DNA from: Sphaerobacter sp.
GTDB taxonomy: Bacteria; Chloroflexota; Chloroflexia; Thermomicrobiales; Thermomicrobiaceae
Assembly (NCBI GenBank): GCA_029961075.1
Contig: JASBVL010000008.1
Location: forward strand, 44,026-108,025
DNA length: 64,000 nucleotides
Direction of reading: 5' to 3'
The translations under genes and the position numbers were made by a program. Under the pieces are notes generated by a model, which worked only from the letters and a program-made list of their open reading frames with translations, made no database searches and was not told the origin of the DNA. Of the stretch, positions 49,008 to 56,943 are shown piece by piece (positions within the stretch are counted from its first letter, which is position 1; every line of letters begins with the position of its first letter).

Positions 49008-49745
49008 TCAGATGAACTGGGTCGCGGTGCGCGGCGCCGCCGGGGCCGGCGGGCGCCGCAGCCGAATCGCGAGGTAGCCCGCAGAGAGGAGGGGGCAGCA
49101 GAGGATCACCAGGAACATGAGCAGGCCCGCCGCGCCCGCGATCACGCGTACCGGCGCCGACCCGCTCGCTCGAGCGTTCGGCTCGTGATCGAGCGGCGGC
49201 TGGGTCGCCGCGACCGTCGGCACGGGCAGGCCCGGCCGGGTCTCGACCGGCTGCGGCATCGGGACGTCGTCCACCCGCACCGCGTCGACCGACGATACCC
49301 GGACGGCCATCAAGCCGCCCACGAGCAGGACGAGCCCCAGGAACCCGATCAGCGTGGCGATGACCTTATCACGCGTGTGCCACCAGGGGGACAGCCAGGC
49401 CAGCAGGATGCCGACCGGCCAGAAGAGCGCGGTCAGCACGACCGCGGCATACTCCAGCAGGCCAGGCCCCTGCCGGGCGGCGGCCGCGGCCGGCGGCAGA
49501 CCCAGGCGCTCGCGCGCCTCCCGCGCCAGCTCGTCGGGCGGCCCCAGCCGGTCGAGCACCGTGCGCACCGTCGCTTCGTCGCGCGCCCCGGCCACCGCCA
49601 GTGCATCCTCGACGTGCTGTTGCAGATCCTCCAGGATCTCGCGCCGCTGCGCGGGCGGCAGATCCGCCAACTCTGCTTCGACCTCGGTGAGGTAGCGTGC
49701 GATCAGACGCCGGACTCCGTCGTCGGCGCCGCGGTTGCGGACCAT
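49008..49745 (-). CDS. HAAS-domain (DUF1700-like) membrane protein
   Basis: The 245-residue protein begins with a HAAS helical domain (LIARYLTEVEAELADLPPAQ, REILEDLQQHVEDALA, LDRLGPPDELAREARERLG), followed by three to four membrane helices and an external Pro-rich loop. HAAS proteins are usually encoded with PadR regulators and are thought to relay envelope signals. Its start overlaps the PadR gene by 43 bases, confirming the pair. Confidence 0.87.
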   Translation of the reverse strand: MVRNRGADDGVRRLIARYLTEVEAELADLPPAQRREILEDLQQHVEDALAVAGARDEATVRTVLDRLGPPDELAREARERLGLPPAAAAARQGPGLLEYAAVVLTALFWPVGILLAWLSPWWHTRDKVIATLIGFLGLVLLVGGLMAVRVSSVDAVRVDDVPMPQPVETRPGLPVPTVAATQPPLDHEPNARASGSAPVRVIAGAAGLLMFLVILCCPLLSAGYLAIRLRRPPAPAAPRTATQFI

Positions 49746-50092
49746 GCGTCTCCTCCCGACTCACCCGTGCCGAGGACCGCGTCGACGGCATCGCGGAACT
49801 CCACCCACTGCCGGCGGAAGGCGGCCAGCGCCTCACGACCGCGTGGGGTCAGCCGGTAGTACTTGCGCGGCGGCCCCGCGGGCGACTCGCGCCACTCGGT
49901 CTCGACCAGGCGCTCGCGATGGAGGCGGCTCAGCAGCGGGTAGATCGTGCCCTCGCTCGTGAGGAGCGCCGGGGCAGGCCCGAGCCGCTGCACCAGCTCG
50001 AACCCGTAGCGCTCCCCGTCCTCCAGGAGGGCCAGCACGCACGCCTCCAGGGCCCCCTTCCGCATCTGGGTCAGCAGCGCGCTCGTCTCCAT
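49703..50092 (-). CDS. PadR-family transcriptional regulator
   Basis: The 129-residue protein has the PadR winged helix: MRKGALEACVLALLEDGERY, GFELVQRLG, LTSEGTIYPLLSRLHRERLV and the wing PRKYYRLTPRGREAL. The C-terminal dimerisation helix is short and extended by a polar tail that overlaps the HAAS gene. No strong ribosome site is seen; a large palindrome begins 10 bases before the ATG, so the leader is short and probably autorepressed. Confidence 0.93.
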   Translation of the reverse strand: METSALLTQMRKGALEACVLALLEDGERYGFELVQRLGPAPALLTSEGTIYPLLSRLHRERLVETEWRESPAGPPRKYYRLTPRGREALAAFRRQWVEFRDAVDAVLGTGESGGDAWSATAAPTTESGV

Positions 50093-50101
50093 GCCAGCAT
50101 G

Positions 50102-50125
50102 GTATCACAAGCTAGCTTGCGTTAC
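50102..50125. promoter_or_regulatory. PadR operator candidate: 12-bp perfect palindrome with outer arms
   Basis: CAAGCTAGCTTG (50108-50119) is perfectly palindromic and flanked by GTATC and GTTAC, which extend the symmetry with one mismatch. It lies directly upstream of padR. PadR proteins bind such dyads to repress their own operon. Confidence 0.65.
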
Positions 50126-50169
50126 AAGGTAGCGGCGCGTGCCGCGCCAGCCCGCACCCCGGCCGCGCG

Positions 50170-50245
50170 CCCCATTTCTGGGCGAGGGGAGGATCGGCCT
50201 GACCTCGTTCCCCCGCACCCAACGCTGGGCGAGGGGTGAGGGGGC
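50170..50245. repeat. Direct repeat CTGGGCGAGGGG x2 in intergenic DNA
   Basis: CTGGGCGAGGGG occurs at 50178-50189 and 50225-50236, in sequence resembling dispersed 'CCCTCGCCC' repeat elements. No gene lies in 50126-50292. Confidence 0.5.
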
Positions 50246-50292
50246 AGGACACGCAATACGCCACACGCATGACGCATCACGTGTGACGGTTA

Positions 50293-51420
50293 CTACTGGT
50301 AGATCACCACGTCCGGCTGGGGGACGAGCTGGTTCACCTGCGCCGGGGTCATGAGGTCGACATCCTGGTCGTAGAAGAGCTTGAAGCCGCCGTGCGGCGC
50401 GCCGTCCTCCTGCACGAAGCGGGTATAGCCGCCGATCTTGGCCGCCGCGTAGCCGAACCCGTCCATATCGACCACCAGATCGACGCCCGGGTACGGCGCG
50501 AGCGCCGGCTTGTTCCGGATCATATCGTCGTCGAACTGGTGGACGATCAGGATCTTGTTGTAGAGCCCTGCGTCCTCGACCAGCCGCTGGAGCATCGCCT
50601 GCGCCGCGTTGATCTCCGCCGCATCCATCCCGCCGATGATCGTCCCCGGCACCGCGCCGGGCGTGGCGAACTCCGGGTCGAGCGCGAGGTGCACCCGCGG
50701 GTTCTTCAGGTACTCCAGGACGTGCGGCAGCTCGGCCGCGACCGAGCTGTGTCCCATCTGGATGTCGAGGAAGACGAGCAGGTCGTGCCGCTCGGCCGCT
50801 GCCAGGTAGGCCTGGACCACCTCGTCCGGCATGCGGGCCAGGTACGTGGCGTCCTCGGTCGGGGAGCCCTGGGCGACGGCGTAGATGAGGTGCAACGCGG
50901 GCACCACCTGCCGCTCGCCGTTCGTCGCGTCGTACTCCGCCGCCTGCGCCACGAGCTGGCGGACCACCGTGTCCGGGTCCGCGCTGCCGAGGATCCCCAT
51001 GACCGGCTCGCCGGGAAAGCCGTAGTACGCGATCACCTGACAGCGCTGGAAGAGCGAGCGCGCCCCGGCGGGGCGCAGCGCCAACGCTGGCCCCGGCGGC
51101 TCGACACCCGGCGTGGCCGGCGCGGGGGTGGCCTGGAGCGATGCCGGCCGCGGCTGATAGCAGTGCGCCAGCGGCGGGGGCGGCGTCGGGGTCGGGGTGG
51201 GGGTGGGCGGCGGAGTCGGCGTCGGTGACGGCGTTGGGCTGGGGGTCGCGGTTGGCATCGCACGCGTGCTGGTGGCCCCACCGGTCCGGGCGCTCTGGCC
51301 AGCCGTGAGTTCGCGCGGCCCCGAGCAGGCGGTGGCGCAGAGCAGCAGCACGAGCGCATAGAGCGGGACACGGTCGATCCTGATGACGGTCCCCCTTCCC
51401 TTCGGGGAGCGCTCCCGCAA
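50293..51420 (-). CDS. Lipoprotein with Pro/Thr linker and conserved hypothetical domain
   Basis: The 375-residue protein has a lipoprotein signal (VPLYALVLLLCATAC), a linker of TPSPTP/TPTP repeats, then a domain of about 270 residues. The domain contains QVIAYYGFPGEPVMGILGS, LLVFLDIQMGHSSVAAEL, NPRVHLALDPEFATPG and KILIVHQFDDDMIRNKPALA. The alternating strands and helices with acidic residues at strand ends suggest a TIM-barrel hydrolase-like fold, but I cannot name an activity. The start (TTG) is uncertain: the best purine-rich ribosome-like stretch lies inside the frame, 25-35 bases downstream. Confidence 0.78.
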   Translation of the reverse strand: MRERSPKGRGTVIRIDRVPLYALVLLLCATACSGPRELTAGQSARTGGATSTRAMPTATPSPTPSPTPTPPPTPTPTPTPPPPLAHCYQPRPASLQATPAPATPGVEPPGPALALRPAGARSLFQRCQVIAYYGFPGEPVMGILGSADPDTVVRQLVAQAAEYDATNGERQVVPALHLIYAVAQGSPTEDATYLARMPDEVVQAYLAAAERHDLLVFLDIQMGHSSVAAELPHVLEYLKNPRVHLALDPEFATPGAVPGTIIGGMDAAEINAAQAMLQRLVEDAGLYNKILIVHQFDDDMIRNKPALAPYPGVDLVVDMDGFGYAAAKIGGYTRFVQEDGAPHGGFKLFYDQDVDLMTPAQVNQLVPQPDVVIYQ

Positions 51421-51641
51421 GGTTCACTCCGCAGATCGGCATCCAGTCGGGCTGTGCCACGCTGCGCCGGCATTGTAGCAGGTCGCGAACGCCCGCGAGC
51501 CGCCAGCCGCGGCGCCCACTTGCGGAATCGGCAGCGCTATGGCAAGACCTAGCCGGCGGTTCGCGGTGCAGCACCGGTCGGGCTGCCACGGCGTGCGGAG
51601 TAGCACCGGCTGCCCATCGGCAGCGGAGGAGGAGTGGAATC

Positions 51642-52967
51642 ATGGGCAGGTTGGCGCCGGAGCAGGTCCACGCGGTACTGGCGAAATCGGTCCTGGCGGA
51701 CGGCTACGACTTCGTCTACGACCCCGCGCGGAGCCACGGCTCCTGGCTGGTCGACGCGCGCACCGGGGAGGCGTTCCTCGACGCCTTCAGCTTCTTCGCG
51801 TCCGGCGCGCTCGGCCACAACCACCCGGCGCTGCACGACCCGGAGTTCAGCGAGCGCCTGCTGCTCGCGGCCCGCATCAAGCCCTCCAACCCGGACGTCT
51901 ACACCACGCTCTACGCCGAGTTCGTCGACACCTTCGCCACCCTCGCCGTGCCACCGGAGTTCCCACACCTCTTCTTCATCGACGGCGGCGCGCTGGCCGT
52001 CGAGAACGCCCTCAAGACCGCCTTCGACTGGAAGGTGCGGAAGAACCTCGCCGCGGGCAAAGGGGAGCGCGGCACGAAAGTGATCCACTTCACCGAAGCC
52101 TTCCACGGCCGCTCCGGCTACACCCTCTCCCTGACCAACACCGCCGACCCGCGCAAGTACCAGTACTTCCCCCGCTTCGACTGGCCGCGCATCCCGGTGC
52201 CGAAGATGCGCTTCCCGCTGACCGAGGAGACGCTGGCCGAGGTGGCCGCCCGGGAGGAGGAGGCGGTCCGGCAGATCACGGCGGTGCTGGAGCGCGAGGC
52301 GGATGACGTCGCGGCGATCATTATCGAGCCCATCCAGGGCGAGGGCGGCGACAACCACCTGCGCCCGGAGTTCCTGCGCGAGCTGCGCCGGCTGGCCGAC
52401 GCCTACGAGGTCATGCTGATCTTCGACGAGGTGCAGACCGGCCTCGGCCTGACCGGCTCCTGGTGGGCCTTCCAGCAGCTCGGGGTCGTGCCGGACATCT
52501 TCGTCTTCGGCAAGAAGACACAGGTATGCGGCATCGCGGTCAGCCGCCGCGTCGACGAGGTGGCGCGGAACGTCTTCGTCGAGCCGAGCCGGATCAGCTC
52601 CACCTTCGGCGGGAACCTGGTTGACATGGTGCGCGCCCAGCGGATCGTGGAGGTCATCGCGCGCGACGGGCTGATCGAGAACGCCCGGAGGCAGGGGCAG
52701 GCCCTGCTGGCGCAACTGCAGGAACTGGCGACCCAGGCCCCGATCGATAACGTGCGTGGGCGCGGCCTGATGCTGGCCTTCGATCTGCCGACGCCCGCGG
52801 CCCGCGACGCGGTGATCGCGCGGGCGTACGCCGAGCGGCTGCTGGTGCTCCCCTCGGGCACCCGCTCGGTCAGGCTCCGCCCGCACCTCACCCTGACGAC
52901 CGACGAGGCAGAGGCGCTGATCCAGCGGCTGGCCGCCGCGCTCGACGGCGACCTGCCGGGCGCGTGA
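51642..52967 (+). CDS. lat: L-lysine 6-transaminase
   Basis: The 441-residue PLP enzyme (class III aminotransferase) moves the epsilon-amino group of lysine to 2-oxoglutarate. It matches the Lat subgroup: SFFASGALGHNHPAL, IDGGALAVENALKTAFDWKV, IIEPIQGEGGDNHLRPEFL, FDEVQTGLGLTGSWWAFQQL and the cofactor Lys in FGKKTQVCGI. In actinobacteria the product feeds aminoadipate and is tied to stationary phase. It stands alone; GGAGGAG precedes the ATG. Confidence 0.92.
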   Translation: MGRLAPEQVHAVLAKSVLADGYDFVYDPARSHGSWLVDARTGEAFLDAFSFFASGALGHNHPALHDPEFSERLLLAARIKPSNPDVYTTLYAEFVDTFATLAVPPEFPHLFFIDGGALAVENALKTAFDWKVRKNLAAGKGERGTKVIHFTEAFHGRSGYTLSLTNTADPRKYQYFPRFDWPRIPVPKMRFPLTEETLAEVAAREEEAVRQITAVLEREADDVAAIIIEPIQGEGGDNHLRPEFLRELRRLADAYEVMLIFDEVQTGLGLTGSWWAFQQLGVVPDIFVFGKKTQVCGIAVSRRVDEVARNVFVEPSRISSTFGGNLVDMVRAQRIVEVIARDGLIENARRQGQALLAQLQELATQAPIDNVRGRGLMLAFDLPTPAARDAVIARAYAERLLVLPSGTRSVRLRPHLTLTTDEAEALIQRLAAALDGDLPGA

Positions 52968-53133
52968 GTCCCAGGGTGCCGGCCCGCCGCGTCGCCGTCC
53001 GCTCCTCCCGGTCCGGTGCCCGGCGGCTGGCGGCGGCATGGTCGGGGAGGGCCGGCTACCGTCCCGGTGGTGCCGAGAGCCACCGGCGTCGACCGCGGGC
53101 GGGGCCTGGCGACCCGAGCCCCGCCCGACCGGT

Positions 53134-53155
53134 CCGGCCATCGCGCGATGGCCGG
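53134..53155. other. 22-bp perfect palindrome
   Basis: CCGGCCATCGC joined to its own complement forms a perfect dyad in the 299-base gap between lat and the M24 peptidase gene. It could be a lat terminator or an operator for the next gene. Nothing else is recognised in the gap. Confidence 0.45.
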
Positions 53156-53266
53156 GGCCGCCCGGGGGTGGGCATGCGCGTGACCGGCCGATCGGGTACA
53201 GTGGCGCGCGGAGCAGTCTCGGCGATCCGAGGCGAGCGTCGTGGGTACCAGGGAGAGGGAGTCAGA

Positions 53267-54376
53267 ATGGGTGCACAGCCCCAAGCGGTCGAGCGCCGCC
53301 TGCACCGCCTGCAGCAGGTGATGGAGCAGGCGCAGGTCGATCTCCTGGTCATCGGGCCGTCGGCGGACTTCCAGTACCTCACCGGGCACATGCCGATCCT
53401 GAGCGAGCGCCTGACCGCGCTCGTCGTCCCGCGCCAGGGACGGGCGACGGTGGTGGTCCCGCGCCTGGAAGCGCCGCTGCTGGCGGACCTCGCCGACCGC
53501 TACAACATGGCCATCTGGGACGAGACGGAGCGGCCGGCCGCACGCGTGGCGGCCATCGGGCGCGAGATCGGCGCGCGGACGGTCGCGGTCAACGACCAGC
53601 TCTGGAGCGTCTTCCTGCTCCAGTTGGAAGAGCTCCTGGCGTCGGCCGCCTTCCAGAGCGCGGCGGGGGTCCTGAGCCGGCTGCGCGCGACGAAGGAGGC
53701 CGACGAGGTCGCCCTGCTGCGCGAGGCAGCCCGCCGCACCGACGCGGCGTGGGAGGAGTTCTGCGCCACCAGCCGGCTCACCGGCCAAACCGAACTGCAA
53801 GTCGAAGCCCGGCTGCGTGAGCTGATGGCCAAGCACGGCATCACCGACGAGGTGTTCTGCATCGTCGCCTCCGGGCCGAACAGCGCCTCGCCCCATCACC
53901 ACAACACCGACCGCGTCATCCAGCCGGGCGACCCGGTGGTGATCGACTTCGGCGGCCGCTACCAGGGGTATTTCTCGGACATCACGCGCACGCCGGTCGC
54001 GGGCGAGCCGCATCCGGATCTGGTGAAGATCTACGAGATCGTGAAGGCCGCACAGCAGGCCGCCTTCGAAGCCATCCGGCCGGGCGTCGCCTGCCAGGAC
54101 GTCGACCGGGCCGCGCGCCGGGTCATCACCGAGGCGGGGTACGGCGAGTACTTCATCCACCGCGTGGGCCACGGCCTGGGCCTGACGGTGCACGAGGAGC
54201 CCTACCTCGTCGAGGGCAACGCCCAGCCGCTCCAGCCGGGCATGGTCGTCTCCGATGAGCCGGGGGTCTACATCGCAGGCCAGTGGGGCGTTCGGATCGA
54301 AGACGCCGTCGTGGTCACCGAGGACGGGGCCGAGCGCCTGAATCAGGTCTCGCGGGAGCTCATCGCGCTGCCGTAG
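53267..54376 (+). CDS. M24-family Xaa-Pro aminopeptidase-like metallopeptidase
   Basis: The 369-residue protein has a creatinase-type N-terminal domain (VDLLVIGPSADFQYLTGHMP) and a pita-bread catalytic domain. Metal ligands are visible: Asp pair in VVIDFGGRYQGYFSDITRT, His in HGLGLTVHEEPY, Glu in VVSDEPGVYI and Glu in VRIEDAVVVTEDG. It should remove N-terminal residues before proline from di- or oligopeptides. The ATG at 53267 follows AGGGAGAGGGAG; the open frame to 52964 is upstream non-coding sequence. Confidence 0.92.
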   Translation: MGAQPQAVERRLHRLQQVMEQAQVDLLVIGPSADFQYLTGHMPILSERLTALVVPRQGRATVVVPRLEAPLLADLADRYNMAIWDETERPAARVAAIGREIGARTVAVNDQLWSVFLLQLEELLASAAFQSAAGVLSRLRATKEADEVALLREAARRTDAAWEEFCATSRLTGQTELQVEARLRELMAKHGITDEVFCIVASGPNSASPHHHNTDRVIQPGDPVVIDFGGRYQGYFSDITRTPVAGEPHPDLVKIYEIVKAAQQAAFEAIRPGVACQDVDRAARRVITEAGYGEYFIHRVGHGLGLTVHEEPYLVEGNAQPLQPGMVVSDEPGVYIAGQWGVRIEDAVVVTEDGAERLNQVSRELIALP

Positions 54377-54411
54377 GGGCGGCGCGGCGAGCGCGACGAC
54401 GTCCCTCACGA

Positions 54412-54455
54412 CCGGCCCGCGCGGCAGTGCCACAGGCGGCTGCCGCGCGGGCCGG
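54412..54455. terminator. 16-bp stem hairpin between convergent genes
   Basis: CCGGCCCGCGCGGCAG and its exact complement flank a 12-base loop in the 83-base gap between the M24 peptidase and diguanylate cyclase stops. A bidirectional terminator is likely. Confidence 0.65.
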
Positions 54456-54459
54456 CTGC

Positions 54460-56730
54460 CTACGGGACGACGAACTCGCTGTGGACGGCATCGCCGCCGC
54501 GGAGCTTGGCCCCGTACATGGCGCGGTCGGCGACGGCCAGGAGCTCGTCCGGCGTCGCCCCCTGGAGGGGGAACATGGCCACGCCGATGGAGACGGTCAG
54601 CCGCAGGCTGATCCCCCCGTGGACGAAGGGTGCCTCGGCGATGGCGCGGCGCAACCGCTCGGCGACCTCGAGCGCGCTGGACGGGTCCACGTTCCGCAGC
54701 ACGACCGCGAGCTCGTCGCCAGCATAGCGCGCCAACAGATCGTGCGGCCGGAGGCTTGCGGCCAGGCGGCGGACGACCTGCACCAGGATCTCATCCCCGA
54801 CCACATGACCGTAGCAGTCGTTGACCTGTTTGAACTTATCGATGTCGAGCAGGAAGAGGGCGGCGCTCGTCAGGCGGCGGTCGTTGGCCAGGCTCTGCAA
54901 GCGCTCCACCAGCACGCGCCGGTTGGCGATGCCGGTCGCCGGGTCGGTGCGGGCCTGCTGCTCCAGGCGCTCGGTGAACTCGATCTGGTCGAGGAGCAGG
55001 CCGAGGTGCACGGCGATCCACTCGGCGATCGCCACGTCCTCCTCCGTCAGCGGGTGGGACGCGTCCGTCTCGATGTTGAGCACCCCGACCGGCCGGCCGG
55101 CGGACCGGATGACGGCGACGAGCTCGCTGTGGACCTCGGGATCCACCTCCAGGTAGTCCGGCTCCTGGCGCACGTCCGCGACCAGGATCGAGCGGTTCTC
55201 GCGGAGGGCGCGCCCGGTGATGCCGCGATCGATGCTCCAGCGGGCCACGCCACAGGGCGTCACCCCTTCCTCGGCTCGCCGCTCCAGCTCCTCGCCGTCG
55301 GGCGTGATCATCGCCACCACGACGTGGCGGTAGCCCATCGCGCCGATCAGGCGCTCGGCGACCAGCTGGAAGGCGACGTCCGTATCGCCGCCGCGGGCGA
55401 TGAGCTGGCTGAGGTCGTGGAGCAACTGCAGCTCGTGGAGGCGGCGGTGCTGGCTGGTGATGTCCTCCACCGTGATCTGGAGGTAGCCCTCGGAGGGGGC
55501 GCCGGCCTCACCCGGGACTGCCAGCCTGCGGGCCCGGCAGGCGACGATCAGCCGCTGCCCCTGCCGCCCGCGCATGCAGAGCACCACCGGCGCCGAAGGG
55601 GCCGCGCCGTCGGCGCGCCAGTCGGCCCACGGGATCGCGTGCGGGTTGACGAACAGGTCTGCCAGCGGGGCGCCGATGAGGTCGTCGCGCGGGCGGCCGG
55701 TCAGGTCGCTGAGCGCGCCATTGACGAGCCGGATCCGCCCCACGCTGTCGCAGAGGAGCATGCCAATTGGCAGCCCTTCGACCAGCTCGCGGTAGAGCTG
55801 CCCGGTGATCGTCAGCTCCCGGCGCAGCCGCCTGGTGTAGAGGGCCGCGCCCAGCGCCCCGGCCAGGGTCTCGAAGAGCGGGATGTCCATGGGGTCGTAA
55901 TCGCTCGCCTCGCCGAAGTAGGCGGACAGCAAGCCAAAGACGGCGGAGGCGTGGCGGATCGGCAGCATCGTCGCCAGCGTCATCCCCGCCGCGGCGGCGG
56001 CGGACTCGGGGGAGGTGATGCGCCTGGGGTCGGGGACGGCATCCGCGAAGCAGAGCGGCACGTGGTGCTGGCGCACGGCGGCTTCGACCGCGGCGCGGGC
56101 ACGGCCGGCGGAGCGCGCTTCGACTTCCGCGACGAAGGCAGGCGTGAGCCCGGCCACGGCGAGCGCCTGGAGCCGGTCCTCATGCTCGACCAGGGTCCAG
56201 ACAGCCAGGCCACGGGCGCGGAGCAGCCGCCGGCCGACCTCCAGCGCCGCGGGCCACCGGTCCTCAGACTCCGCCAGCTCGACCATGTCGAGCGCCAACT
56301 GCCGCATGGCGTTGCTCCTTCGCAGACGACGACGCCAGCGGCGACCCGACTCCGCGACGAGCGCCCGACGCAACTGCATCAGTCGCCGCAGGTCCGCCTC
56401 GGCGAGGGGCTCCCGCAGCACCACATCCGCGCCGGCTGCCAACAGGGTCGCGTCTGACGGCGCGGCGGCATCGGCGACCACGGCGATGATCGTCGGCTCC
56501 GCCAGTGCTGGACGGAGGTCTTCCATCCAGGCGATCGCATCGTTGGGGACCAGGCCGGCATCGAACACCACGATGTCGGTGGGGTGCGCAGCCACGTCGG
56601 CCGTCGCGCGGTCGACGCCATCGACCGCCGCCGCCGGGATTCGGAGGCCGGTGAGCAGCGCCAGCAGCCGTGCCCGGGTGTCGGGACGATGGCTCACGAC
56701 CAGGACCCGGCATGCCTCCGCGCGATCCAT
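54460..56730 (-). CDS. Multi-sensor diguanylate cyclase (receiver-like, GAF, PAS, GAF, GGDEF)
   Basis: The 756-residue protein makes cyclic di-GMP from GTP. Domains in order: a receiver-like fold without clear phosphorylation residues (1-120), GAF (150-280), PAS (300-410, EGLPIGMLLCDSVGRIRLVN), GAF (430-580, GVLNIETDASHPLTEEDVAI) and GGDEF (590-750). The catalytic loop reads RYAGDELAVVL, so GGDEF is AGDEL. RPHD lies five residues before it, a standard inhibitory I-site. LLDIDKFKQVNDCYGHVVGD is intact. It is cytosolic. A perfect TATAAT box (56854-56859) lies upstream. Confidence 0.92.
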   Translation of the reverse strand: MDRAEACRVLVVSHRPDTRARLLALLTGLRIPAAAVDGVDRATADVAAHPTDIVVFDAGLVPNDAIAWMEDLRPALAEPTIIAVVADAAAPSDATLLAAGADVVLREPLAEADLRRLMQLRRALVAESGRRWRRRLRRSNAMRQLALDMVELAESEDRWPAALEVGRRLLRARGLAVWTLVEHEDRLQALAVAGLTPAFVAEVEARSAGRARAAVEAAVRQHHVPLCFADAVPDPRRITSPESAAAAAGMTLATMLPIRHASAVFGLLSAYFGEASDYDPMDIPLFETLAGALGAALYTRRLRRELTITGQLYRELVEGLPIGMLLCDSVGRIRLVNGALSDLTGRPRDDLIGAPLADLFVNPHAIPWADWRADGAAPSAPVVLCMRGRQGQRLIVACRARRLAVPGEAGAPSEGYLQITVEDITSQHRRLHELQLLHDLSQLIARGGDTDVAFQLVAERLIGAMGYRHVVVAMITPDGEELERRAEEGVTPCGVARWSIDRGITGRALRENRSILVADVRQEPDYLEVDPEVHSELVAVIRSAGRPVGVLNIETDASHPLTEEDVAIAEWIAVHLGLLLDQIEFTERLEQQARTDPATGIANRRVLVERLQSLANDRRLTSAALFLLDIDKFKQVNDCYGHVVGDEILVQVVRRLAASLRPHDLLARYAGDELAVVLRNVDPSSALEVAERLRRAIAEAPFVHGGISLRLTVSIGVAMFPLQGATPDELLAVADRAMYGAKLRGGDAVHSEFVVP

Positions 56731-56853
56731 CGCCGGCCGCCTACTCCTCTGCTCTCGACCCGGGAGAGCGCGGGCGGACTGCCGCCGGACCAGGAACGGC
56801 CGGCACCAGCCGGGCGCACCGTCGCTCAGGCGTCTTCATTGGATCGTAGGGCG

Positions 56854-56859
56854 ATTATA
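56854..56859 (-). promoter_or_regulatory. -10 box TATAAT upstream of diguanylate cyclase
   Basis: A consensus TATAAT on the minus strand follows an AT-rich stretch (GTTTTTC) 124 bases before the ATG. At 17-base spacing the -35 would be TGGATG, a weak match. Confidence 0.45.
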
Positions 56860-56890
56860 GAAAAACGCAGATCAACCATCCAGATGGGGT

Positions 56891-56908
56891 GGTGTCAGAA
56901 TTGACACC
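56891..56908. promoter_or_regulatory. Perfect inverted repeat GGTGTCA-GAAT-TGACACC
   Basis: This 18-base dyad lies behind the MFS gene and about 30 bases upstream of the TATAAT box of the diguanylate cyclase gene. It could be an operator for that promoter or a small terminator for the MFS gene. Confidence 0.45.
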
Positions 56909-56943
56909 TTCCAGGAACGTGACCGGGTTGACCGGCGAGGAGT

